Positions 1 through 5,475 of a stretch of 5,489 nucleotides of DNA are shown in pieces; position 1 is the first letter of the stretch; every line of letters begins with the position of its first letter. This stretch comes from Ga0077527 sp964486865 (lineage in GTDB: Bacteria; Pseudomonadota; Gammaproteobacteria; Burkholderiales; SG8-41), in NCBI GenBank assembly GCA_964486865.1, contig CAZAOZ010000102.1, positions 1 through 5,489 on the forward strand, written 5' to 3'. A model generated the notes under the pieces. It was not told where the DNA came from. It saw only the letters and a list, made by a program, of their open reading frames with translations, and did not search any database. The translations under genes were made by a program, and so were the position numbers.

Positions 1-1166
1 GTGTTGCTCAGGGCGGCGATGACAATGGCCGTGACCGCAATTTCCCTGTCGCCGGTCTTGGCATATTCCGCCATCGACAGCGTGATCGCATCGACGTCGG
101 TCAGGCCGGCCAGCGCCGCGACGACATAGACGCCTTCTCCGGGAAAATGCAGTTGCACCAGTTTTACGACCAGCAGCACGACCGCAAAAAATGCCCCGAA
201 TTTTGCCGCCTCGGTCAGGCTGAAGGGATTCTTGAGGGGTATTTCTTCCGTGTGCGCCGCGGCTTGCTTTGCCGAAGCGCCGCGGCGGAACAGGAAGAAC
301 GCGGATGCGCCGCCGGCCACGCCCATGGCCGCGAACGGAATCAGCACTGCCGTGATCAGTTCAGCGTTGACCACCAGGACTTCGACAAGGACCCGTCCGA
401 ACATGATGCCCCAGGCCAGCAGTATCCCCGAGGCGAGGATGCTGGCCATGGCCGGCGCCTGTTCGTCGCCGCTGCGCCGTGTAAAGGACAACGTCACGGC
501 TGTCGATGAGACCAGGCCGCCGCTCAGTGCGGTGAGAAGGACGCCCTTGTCCGCGCCCAGCGCGCGCGTGGCCACATAACCGATCAGCGACAGGCTGGAG
601 ATCAGCAGGACCAGCAGCCACAGGGAATAGGGTTTCAGCGCGCCCCAGGGATCCACCGCTTCCACCGGCAGCAGCGGCAGCACGATGAATGTGGCGATCA
701 GCAGTCGCGTGCCGGCAAAGACGTCGTCCCAGCCGATTTTCTGCACAATGCCGTGCAGCGGCTGCTTGTAGGCCAGCGTCGCGGCGGTGATGACGGCCAG
801 ACCGATTGCCAGTTCCTGATAACCGAGCATCGTGATTGCGCCGAGCAGGAAAACCACGACTGTCGCAACCTCGGTGGTCATTCCGATGTCATTCGGCTGC
901 ACGCGCGCAGAAACCAGATAGCTCGTCACCACCAGTGCGGCAACGACTGCCAACGCGCCGAGCATGAGCCAGGGCATGTCGAACACGTGAGACAGCCACC
1001 CTGATATCGCGCCGAACAGGGATATGAGAATAAAAGTGCGCAGCCCGCCTGTGCTGAGCTCGCCTTCGGAAGATTTGCGTTTCTCGCGCTCAACGCCGAT
1101 CAGCGCGCCGATCAGCAGTGCGGTGGCGAATGCCTGGACGGTCCTGAGATCAAGCCCGTGGTCCAT
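1..1166 (-). CDS. MgtC/SapB-DUF4010 family integral membrane protein, 3' end cut off by window edge
   Basis: The frame is open from the ATG at 1166 to the left edge, giving 388 codons without a stop, so the C-terminus is missing. Family members are typically a little over 400 residues, so most of the protein is present. The N-terminal MgtC/SapB-like part (about residues 10-135) carries the motif GALIGVEREKR (20-30) followed by GGLRTF (40-45). The DUF4010 part carries GADKGVLLTALSGGLVSST (204-222) and AALAGLTDVDAITLSMA (350-366). About ten or more hydrophobic segments alternate with short loops, which indicates an inner-membrane protein; a more polar loop lies near 296-312. The molecular function of DUF4010 proteins is not established, and MgtC itself is linked to magnesium limitation and virulence only in other lineages. 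The start is forced: an in-frame TAA lies seven codons upstream (1185-1187), and no other conventional start lies between. No Shine-Dalgarno sequence precedes it. It lies 85 nt after the binding-protein gene and shows no functional link to it. Confidence 0.88.
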   Translation of the reverse strand, partial: MDHGLDLRTVQAFATALLIGALIGVEREKRKSSEGELSTGGLRTFILISLFGAISGWLSHVFDMPWLMLGALAVVAALVVTSYLVSARVQPNDIGMTTEVATVVVFLLGAITMLGYQELAIGLAVITAATLAYKQPLHGIVQKIGWDDVFAGTRLLIATFIVLPLLPVEAVDPWGALKPYSLWLLVLLISSLSLIGYVATRALGADKGVLLTALSGGLVSSTAVTLSFTRRSGDEQAPAMASILASGILLAWGIMFGRVLVEVLVVNAELITAVLIPFAAMGVAGGASAFFLFRRGASAKQAAAHTEEIPLKNPFSLTEAAKFGAFFAVVLLVVKLVQLHFPGEGVYVVAALAGLTDVDAITLSMAEYAKTGDREIAVTAIVIAALSN

Positions 1167-1173
1167 GCAAAAA

Positions 1174-1203
1174 ATGATAGCAGGTTACGCGCCTGTCCGA
1201 TAA
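1174..1203 (-). promoter_or_regulatory. Weak candidate promoter for the MgtC/DUF4010 gene
   Basis: On the minus strand, TATCAT (1179-1174) matches five of six bases of the sigma-70 -10 consensus and is followed by a T run. An 18-nt spacer separates it from TTATCG (1203-1198), which matches only three of six bases of the -35 consensus. The -10 box ends 7 nt before the ATG at 1166, so transcription would begin at or next to the start codon. This would suit a leaderless mRNA and the lack of a Shine-Dalgarno site. The -35 match is poor, so the call is tentative. Confidence 0.25.
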
Positions 1204-1251
1204 CGCAATGTCATCCTTTGCACATCGCCTTTACACGACGGATTTGCTCAA

Positions 1252-2217
1252 CTATGGAGCTTTCTTTAATCCAATCTGCTGCATGATGCGTGCCAGGTCG
1301 GCATCTTCACGCGCGATCAACGCACCGAATTCAGGCGCGGGCATGAAGGCCGGGCGCACGAACAGTTTCTCGGCAGCAGCAGCGAACTCCGGACTGCGCG
1401 TAGTGATACGTATGGCCGCTTCGAGGGCGGCGATGACAGCGGGTGGCGTGCCACGCGGCACCGCAATGCCGCGCCAGGCCTCGAGCGTAACGTCGTAGCC
1501 CAGTTCCCTGGCGGTCGGTACGTCCGGCATGCCGGGGTCGCGCTCCGCCGTCAGCGTCGCCAGTGCGCGCAGCTTGCCGGCAGTCATGTGCGTGGCGACC
1601 GCGCCCGGCAACTGCACCATGGTATCGACATGGCCGCCCAGCAGGTTAGGCACAACCTGCGCCGCGCCGTACGGCACATGAATGACATTGAGCTTGGCGG
1701 CGTGAAACATCGCGACGGCCGATATATGGGTATGGCTGCCGGTGCCGGAATTGGCGACGGTCATCTGCCCCGGATACGCTTTGGCATCCTTGATCAGATC
1801 GGCGAGCTTTTTCCATTTGCCGTCTGCGCGCACCACCAGCAGCGGCGGCTCGACCAGCACGCGCGCCACCGGATCGAACGCCTTGTAGTCAAATGCCAGT
1901 TGCCCCGAATGATAGGTCGTGGAGATGGAATTGGAATTCCATACCAGCGAATAACCGTCGGGTTTTTGCGAGGCGGAATGTTTGTAGCCGATGGCGCCGC
2001 CGGCGCCGGGGCGGTTGACGGTGATGACATTGACGCCCAGGTGCTTGCTCATGCCCTGCGCGAGCAGGCGCGCGGTGATATCTGCAGAAGAACCCGCGGG
2101 AAACAGTACGGTGATTTCGACATTGCCTCTCTTGGGAAACGCGGCATCCTGGGCAAAAACGGATCCGGCCAGCATTGCGGCGGCGACGGTAACAATGATT
2201 CCCGGCATGTTGCGCAT
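1252..2217 (-). CDS. Bug/TctC-family periplasmic solute-binding protein
   Basis: The 321-residue product has the usual length of the tripartite tricarboxylate transporter receptor (TctC/Bug) family, which binds small carboxylates and related compounds in the periplasm. An N-terminal signal peptide is visible: a short n-region with one Arg, a hydrophobic stretch at about residues 6-18, and a likely signal peptidase I site after SVFA (residue 22). Family motifs follow in order: FPAGSSADITAR (39-50), with Asp46 at the ligand-contacting position, NRPGAGGAIG (68-77), PDGYSLVWNSNS (86-97), GTGSHTH (158-164), VPYGAA (181-186) and LLGGHVD (192-198). Two ATGs lie six bases apart (2223 and 2217). The AAGGA at 2225-2229 is 7 nt from the second but almost touches the first, so I chose 2217. 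The gene follows the Gfo/Idh/MocA gene after 35 nt and is probably co-transcribed with it. No TctA/TctB permease genes are visible. The ligand is unknown. Confidence 0.93.
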   Translation of the reverse strand: MRNMPGIIVTVAAAMLAGSVFAQDAAFPKRGNVEITVLFPAGSSADITARLLAQGMSKHLGVNVITVNRPGAGGAIGYKHSASQKPDGYSLVWNSNSISTTYHSGQLAFDYKAFDPVARVLVEPPLLVVRADGKWKKLADLIKDAKAYPGQMTVANSGTGSHTHISAVAMFHAAKLNVIHVPYGAAQVVPNLLGGHVDTMVQLPGAVATHMTAGKLRALATLTAERDPGMPDVPTARELGYDVTLEAWRGIAVPRGTPPAVIAALEAAIRITTRSPEFAAAAEKLFVRPAFMPAPEFGALIAREDADLARIMQQIGLKKAP

Positions 2218-2224
2218 GATCATT

Positions 2225-2229
2225 TCCTT
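2225..2229 (-). promoter_or_regulatory. Ribosome binding site that selects the binding-protein start
   Basis: AAGGA on the minus strand lies 7 nt before the ATG at 2217 but only 1 nt before the in-frame ATG at 2223. Normal spacing favours 2217 and gives a signal peptide beginning M-R-N-M. The two choices differ by only two residues. Confidence 0.6.
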
Positions 2230-2252
2230 TTTGCTGGTTTGTTCCTGCCCGA

Positions 2253-3260
2253 TTATTTCTGCTCAAGTACTTCGGCGACCGTAACCCGGCGGCCTTCGCG
2301 CGCTGACTTGATGCCGGCCAGCAGCACGGCGAGGGAATGCGTACTTTTCTCGCCGTCCATTTCCGGCGCGCATTCGCCGCGTACCGCGGCGGCAAATTCA
2401 TCCAGCTCATCGGCGATGGCGTCATTCGGCGCGCAGGTTACCGGTTCGGAGCGCGTGCTGCCGCGCTTGAGAAAGCGCAGCCCCTGGTGCAGGTCGTAAT
2501 AGGCGCTCGCTTCCTTGCCGTAAATGTTCATCTGGTAATACTCCGAGGCCGACGCGTAGCTCGCGTTCAGCGTGGACAGCGCGCCGTTGTCATGTTCAAA
2601 AAGCAGGCTGGCCACATCCGGGTTGTCGCCGGGCAGCACCAGCTGCGCGAGATTGCCGCTGACGCTGCGGATCGGCCCCATCAGGTAGGTCAGCACGTCG
2701 GCGTAATGAATGCCGATCTGCAGCATGACGCCGCCGGGCATGCCGGCGGCGGTGTAACGCCAGGATGAAAGATCAATCTTGCCGAGGCGGTCGCGGCTGA
2801 TATTGGCTTCGGCATTGACCAGTTTGCCGAATACGCCGTCGTCGATCTGCTTGCGCACCCAGCGGAAATGGCTTTCCCTGCGCCGCTGGTAGCCCAGCGC
2901 CAGCACCACTTTGGCGGCACGGCAGGCGGCGGTCAGCGCCTGGGCGTCACTCACGGTGTTGGCGATGGGCTTGTCGAGAAACACATGCTTGCCGGCCTGC
3001 GCCGCCGCGCGCGTGGTTTCCAGATGCACGTTGTTGGGCGTGGTGTTGATGATCGCTGCAATCGACGGATCGGCCAGCATCGCTTCGTAGCTGGGCGCTT
3101 CGGCGCATCCGTACTTGGCGGCAAAGGCGCGCCGCTTGTCCGCCGTGCGCGTATAACACGACACGATTTCGAATTTTCCTGAGCGCTGCATGGCGTCGGC
3201 CAGTACATCCGACCACCAGCCCATGCCCAGACAGCCCACTTTCAGCGGTTTTGCAGCCAT
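2253..3260 (-). CDS. Gfo/Idh/MocA-family NAD(P)-dependent oxidoreductase
   Basis: The 335-residue product has the usual two-part layout of the family. The N-terminal Rossmann domain (about 1-122) has the dinucleotide-binding loop GMGWWS (12-17) after a hydrophobic strand, then INTTPNNVH (71-79) and the sequence FLDKP (94-98), where Lys97 is the expected active-site lysine. The C-terminal alpha/beta domain (about 123-335) holds GIHYADVL (183-190), with His185 and Asp188 at the usual catalytic or substrate-contacting positions. The common EKP motif reads DKP here, a conservative change also tolerated in the family. Members oxidise or reduce sugars, inositols and similar polyhydroxy compounds with NAD(P); the substrate cannot be deduced. 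The start at 3260 is chosen over an in-frame ATG at 3305 because GGGAGGA lies just upstream at normal spacing and the Rossmann strand begins within a few residues. It sits 60 nt after the GlcG-like gene and 35 nt before the binding-protein gene, consistent with an operon. Confidence 0.93.
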   Translation of the reverse strand: MAAKPLKVGCLGMGWWSDVLADAMQRSGKFEIVSCYTRTADKRRAFAAKYGCAEAPSYEAMLADPSIAAIINTTPNNVHLETTRAAAQAGKHVFLDKPIANTVSDAQALTAACRAAKVVLALGYQRRRESHFRWVRKQIDDGVFGKLVNAEANISRDRLGKIDLSSWRYTAAGMPGGVMLQIGIHYADVLTYLMGPIRSVSGNLAQLVLPGDNPDVASLLFEHDNGALSTLNASYASASEYYQMNIYGKEASAYYDLHQGLRFLKRGSTRSEPVTCAPNDAIADELDEFAAAVRGECAPEMDGEKSTHSLAVLLAGIKSAREGRRVTVAEVLEQK

Positions 3261-3269
3261 TTCCAGTAT

Positions 3270-3276
3270 TCCTCCC
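3270..3276 (-). promoter_or_regulatory. Ribosome binding site for the Gfo/Idh/MocA gene
   Basis: GGGAGGA on the minus strand ends 9 nt before the ATG at 3260. It favours this start over the longer reading frame that begins at 3305, which would add 15 residues without family similarity. Confidence 0.65.
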
Positions 3277-3320
3277 GGTGATTGCAGTGCGCGATCAGTC
3301 CGCACCTGCGATTTTCTGAT

Positions 3321-3776
3321 TCAGTGATTGTCGATTTTCCAGCTCGCGCCGATGGCTTCAACCGCCGAGCGTGCCGTATTGTCATCGAATTCCCAGTTAC
3401 CGCCGCTGACGCCGATGCCGCCAATGCATTCGCCATCGACGATGACCGGATAGCCGCCTTCCATGGCCGTCCAGCGTTCCGGGCCGGCGGCCAATGCCAG
3501 CCCGATGGCATGCGCGGTATCCAGCGTCTGGCCGACGGCGCCCTTGGCCGTGGTGGGGCGCTTGTTCGAGGCGGCGCATGCGGCCTTGGTCGTCGAAGAG
3601 TGCACGGTATGGAAACGTCCGCCGTCCATGCGTTCCATCAGGATCAGGTGTCCGCCGGCGTCGGCGATGGCGACCGAGATGGAAACATTGGCCTTGCGCG
3701 CCATGTCTGTTGCGGTTTCCATCATTTTTTTTGCGCCGGCCAAGGTCAGGCGCTTGCTGTCTGCCACGTAATCCAT
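3321..3776 (-). CDS. GlcG/HbpS-like (haem-degrading/PduO C-terminal domain family) small protein
   Basis: The 151-residue product is a single-domain member of the GlcG/HbpS family. The recognisable parts are an N-terminal helix region (LTLAGAKKMMETATDMA, 10-26), then SVAIADAGGHLILMERMDG (34-52), a middle helix with KAACAASNKRPT (64-75), and the glycine-rich C-terminal part GGYPVIVDGECIGGIGVSGG (107-126). Relatives include GlcG of glycolate operons, the C-terminal domain of PduO, and HbpS, an extracellular haem-binding protein of Streptomyces. For most bacterial copies the role is not known. No signal peptide or membrane segment is visible, so it should be cytoplasmic. The start at 3776 is chosen over an in-frame ATG at 3818 because AGGAGGAG lies 5 nt upstream and the family similarity begins at once. 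It sits between an aldehyde dehydrogenase and an oxidoreductase, which suggests an accessory role in the same pathway, perhaps cofactor or small-molecule binding. That role is inference. Confidence 0.9.
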   Translation of the reverse strand: MDYVADSKRLTLAGAKKMMETATDMARKANVSISVAIADAGGHLILMERMDGGRFHTVHSSTTKAACAASNKRPTTAKGAVGQTLDTAHAIGLALAAGPERWTAMEGGYPVIVDGECIGGIGVSGGNWEFDDNTARSAVEAIGASWKIDNH

Positions 3777-3781
3777 TGATG

Positions 3782-3789
3782 CTCCTCCT
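3782..3789 (-). promoter_or_regulatory. Strong Shine-Dalgarno site of the GlcG-like gene
   Basis: AGGAGGAG on the minus strand lies 5 nt before the ATG at 3776. It is the strongest ribosome binding site in the window and decides the start against the upstream in-frame ATG at 3818. The downstream genes may therefore be translated better than the aldehyde dehydrogenase, whose own site is weak. Confidence 0.75.
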
Positions 3790-3850
3790 GCGGGTTGTTG
3801 AATTCGTATCGTGCCCACGTCTGTTGTGATGGCCGCGTGTGGTGCGCGAA

Positions 3851-3879
3851 AGTATACCCGCGCCTGCGGGCCGTGACAT
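3851..3879 (-). promoter_or_regulatory. Candidate sigma-70 promoter upstream of the GlcG-like gene
   Basis: In the 116-nt gap after the aldehyde dehydrogenase, the minus strand has ATGTCA (3879-3874, four of six bases of the -35 consensus), a spacer of exactly 17 nt, and TATACT (3856-3851, five of six bases of the -10 consensus). Transcription would start near 3844 and leave a leader of about 68 nt before the ATG at 3776. The spacer contains the inverted repeat CCCGC-4 nt-GCGGG (3857-3870), which could be an operator or chance in GC-rich DNA. If active, this promoter would express the last three operon genes separately from the dehydrogenase. Confidence 0.4.
3857..3870. repeat. Short inverted repeat within the promoter spacer
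   Basis: CCCGC (3857-3861) and GCGGG (3866-3870) form a 5-bp stem around a 4-nt loop. No T run follows on the minus strand, so it is not a typical intrinsic terminator for the aldehyde dehydrogenase gene. Its position between the candidate -35 and -10 boxes is the only reason to note it. Confidence 0.4.
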
Positions 3880-3892
3880 CAGCCGCTTCAGG

Positions 3893-5392
3893 TCAGCGCA
3901 TGACGAAGGGATTGGGCACTTCGGTCGCGGTGGAAATCCACACGCTCTTGGTCTGCAGGTATTCCTTGATCATTTCCTGGCCGCTCTCGCGGCCGATGCC
4001 GGAGCGCTTGTAGCCGCCGAACGGCGACAGGTACGACACCGCGCGGTAGGTGTTGACCCACACCGTGCCGGCCTGGAGCTTGTCAGCCATGGTGAAGGCG
4101 CGGCGCATGTTCTGCGTCCACACGCCGGCAGCGAGACCGAACACCACATCGTTGCCGATGGCGATGGCTTCTTCCTCATCCTTGAACGGAATCACCGACA
4201 GCACCGGGCCGAACACTTCTTCCTGCGCGATGCGCATGGAGTTTTTCACGCCTGTGTAGATGGTCGGCTCGACGAACCAGCCGTCGCCGCATTCGGGGCG
4301 CACGGCTTTGCCGCCGCCGAGCACCGCCGTGGCGCCTTCGCCTTTGGCGATGTCCATGTATTTGAGGATTTTCTCGAACTGCGGCGGATTGGTGACCGGG
4401 CCGACCTGGGTATCGAGGCTCATCGGGTCGCCCATTTTCGCGGTCTTCGCGAAAGCCACCAACTTATCGACGAATGCATCGTGTATCGATTGCTGCACCA
4501 GCAGTCGTGAACCGGCGATGCAGGTCTGGCCGGTGGCGGCGAAGATGCCGGAAATCACGCCCTTGATCGCATTGTCGATGTGCGCGTCGTCGAACACGAT
4601 GTTGGGCGACTTGCCGCCGAGTTCCATGCTGACGCGTTTCAGGCCTTTGGCGGCCGCTTCGTAAATGCGCTGGCCGGTGGCATCCGATCCAGTGAACGCC
4701 ACTTTGGCCACTTTGGGATGTTCGACCAGCGGCGTGCCGACTTCCGGCCCGAAGCCGGTGACCACATTGACCACGCCCGGCGGGAATCCCGCCTGCTCGA
4801 TGAGTTTCATGAATTCCAGCAGCGAGGCCGAGGTGTATTCCGAAGGCTTCAGCACCACGGTGTTGCCGGCAGCCAGGGCGGGCGCCAGTTTCCACGCGGC
4901 CAGCAGCAGCGGCGAATTCCACGGAATGATGCAGGCGACGACGCCGACCGGTTCGTAACGCGTGTAATTGAAGGTGTCGGGTTTATCGCTGGGGATGACA
5001 TGGCCCTCGATCTTGTCGGCCAGTCCGCCGTAGTAGTAATACCACTGCGCCATGTACGCGGTCTGCGCGCTCATCTCGGCATAGAGCTTGCCGTTGTCGC
5101 GCACTTCGATCTCGGCGAGCGCCTTTGAATGATCCGCGATCAGGTCGCCCAGCTTGCGCAGCAGCGCGCCGCGTTTGGTGGCTGTCAGTTTCGGCCATTC
5201 GCCGGTCGTCAGTGCCTTGTGCGCGGCTTCGACGGCGCGCGCCACATCGGTCGCGCCACCGCGCGGGATCGACGCCCAGGGCTTGCCGGTAAAGGGATTG
5301 TCGCTGGGAAAATATTCACCGCCGACGGCGGCGACCCACTTGCCGCCGATGAACATTTTGTATTTCTGTAGTGTTGCTGAGGGAGTATCCAT
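3893..5392 (-). CDS. NAD-type aldehyde dehydrogenase (ALDH superfamily)
   Basis: The 499-residue product has the full length and all the catalytic landmarks of a classical ALDH, which oxidises an aldehyde to its carboxylic acid with NAD(P)+. In order these are IIPWNSP (155-161) with the oxyanion-hole Asn159, LKPSE (181-185) with cofactor-binding Lys182 and Glu185, FTGSDATG (233-240) as the Rossmann glycine motif, MELGGKSP (256-263) with general base Glu257, GQTC (288-291) with the nucleophile Cys291, and EEVFGP (391-396) with the ribose-binding Glu392. Glu185 in KPSE is typical of NAD+-preferring enzymes. The C-terminal PFGGYKRSGIGRE (457-469) is the usual oligomerisation-side motif. It resembles betaine-aldehyde or semialdehyde dehydrogenase-type enzymes, but the substrate cannot be assigned. 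The Shine-Dalgarno sequence is weak (GAGAA, 5398-5402). The gene heads the four-gene block and its 5' leader carries a strong hairpin. It is the best-conserved gene here, with no missing residue. Confidence 0.96.
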   Translation of the reverse strand: MDTPSATLQKYKMFIGGKWVAAVGGEYFPSDNPFTGKPWASIPRGGATDVARAVEAAHKALTTGEWPKLTATKRGALLRKLGDLIADHSKALAEIEVRDNGKLYAEMSAQTAYMAQWYYYYGGLADKIEGHVIPSDKPDTFNYTRYEPVGVVACIIPWNSPLLLAAWKLAPALAAGNTVVLKPSEYTSASLLEFMKLIEQAGFPPGVVNVVTGFGPEVGTPLVEHPKVAKVAFTGSDATGQRIYEAAAKGLKRVSMELGGKSPNIVFDDAHIDNAIKGVISGIFAATGQTCIAGSRLLVQQSIHDAFVDKLVAFAKTAKMGDPMSLDTQVGPVTNPPQFEKILKYMDIAKGEGATAVLGGGKAVRPECGDGWFVEPTIYTGVKNSMRIAQEEVFGPVLSVIPFKDEEEAIAIGNDVVFGLAAGVWTQNMRRAFTMADKLQAGTVWVNTYRAVSYLSPFGGYKRSGIGRESGQEMIKEYLQTKSVWISTATEVPNPFVMR

Positions 5393-5401
5393 GCGAATTC
5401 T

Positions 5402-5450
5402 CGGTTGTGATTTCTATTCCCTCTCCCCGTGGAAACGGGGAGAGCAACCG
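5402..5450. repeat. Palindromic hairpin in the leader of the aldehyde dehydrogenase gene
   Basis: A perfect 10-bp inverted repeat, CTCTCCCCGT (5421-5430) and ACGGGGAGAG (5435-5444), encloses a 4-nt loop. A second pair, CGGTTG (5402-5407) and CAACCG (5445-5450), extends it: one side continues directly from the inner stem and the other is separated by a 13-nt bulge (5408-5420). In the minus-strand mRNA the outer stem would abut and touch by one base the weak ribosome binding site of the dehydrogenase. No T run follows on either strand, so an intrinsic terminator is unlikely. The inner CTCTCCCC/GGGGAGAG palindrome resembles the REP-like intergenic elements scattered through many proteobacterial genomes. 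A role as operator or translation-control element is inference. Confidence 0.7.
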
Positions 5451-5475
5451 TGTCAAGAGGAAGGCTGAATTTTCC

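Noticed and set aside
147..621. Several short open frames on both strands inside the MgtC/DUF4010 gene
   Set aside because: The minus-strand frame open from 1166 to the window edge encodes a clear membrane protein with family motifs, so these are other-frame shadows.
1170..1195. Possible intrinsic terminator after the binding-protein gene: CAGG-7 nt-CCTG followed by a T run on the minus strand
   Set aside because: The stem is only 4 bp, 6 nt separate it from the T run, and the T run is immediately before the next start codon, so a terminator cannot be supported.
1588..2499. Long plus-strand open frame (about 303 codons) opposite the binding protein and part of the Gfo/Idh/MocA gene
   Set aside because: It lies antisense to two well-supported genes, crosses the boundary between them, has no recognisable domain, and its product is rich in Arg, His and Gly, as expected from the complement of GC-biased codons.
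3839..4510. Plus-strand open frame of 223 codons opposite the aldehyde dehydrogenase 3' part
   Set aside because: It mirrors a gene with all catalytic motifs intact, shows no family similarity, and has the His/Arg/Ala-rich composition of an antisense shadow.
4580..5128. Plus-strand open frame of 182 codons inside the aldehyde dehydrogenase
   Set aside because: It is antisense to the conserved catalytic region and has no recognisable motif or convincing ribosome binding site.
5421..5444. Hairpin as an intrinsic terminator for a gene beyond the right edge
   Set aside because: Neither strand has a run of T after the stem, and the sequence to the right looks like the start of a divergent gene rather than the end of a convergent one.
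5451..5456. Perfect TTGACA -35 hexamer on the minus strand upstream of the aldehyde dehydrogenase
   Set aside because: No -10-like hexamer lies 15-19 nt downstream, because that space is taken up by the hairpin stem; the nearest AT-rich hexamer is 34 nt away. A complete promoter cannot be called, though an activator-dependent one is not excluded.
5441..5456. Sigma-54-like promoter (GAC and TTGC elements) on the minus strand
   Set aside because: The spacing between the two elements is too short and the GG of the -24 element is missing.
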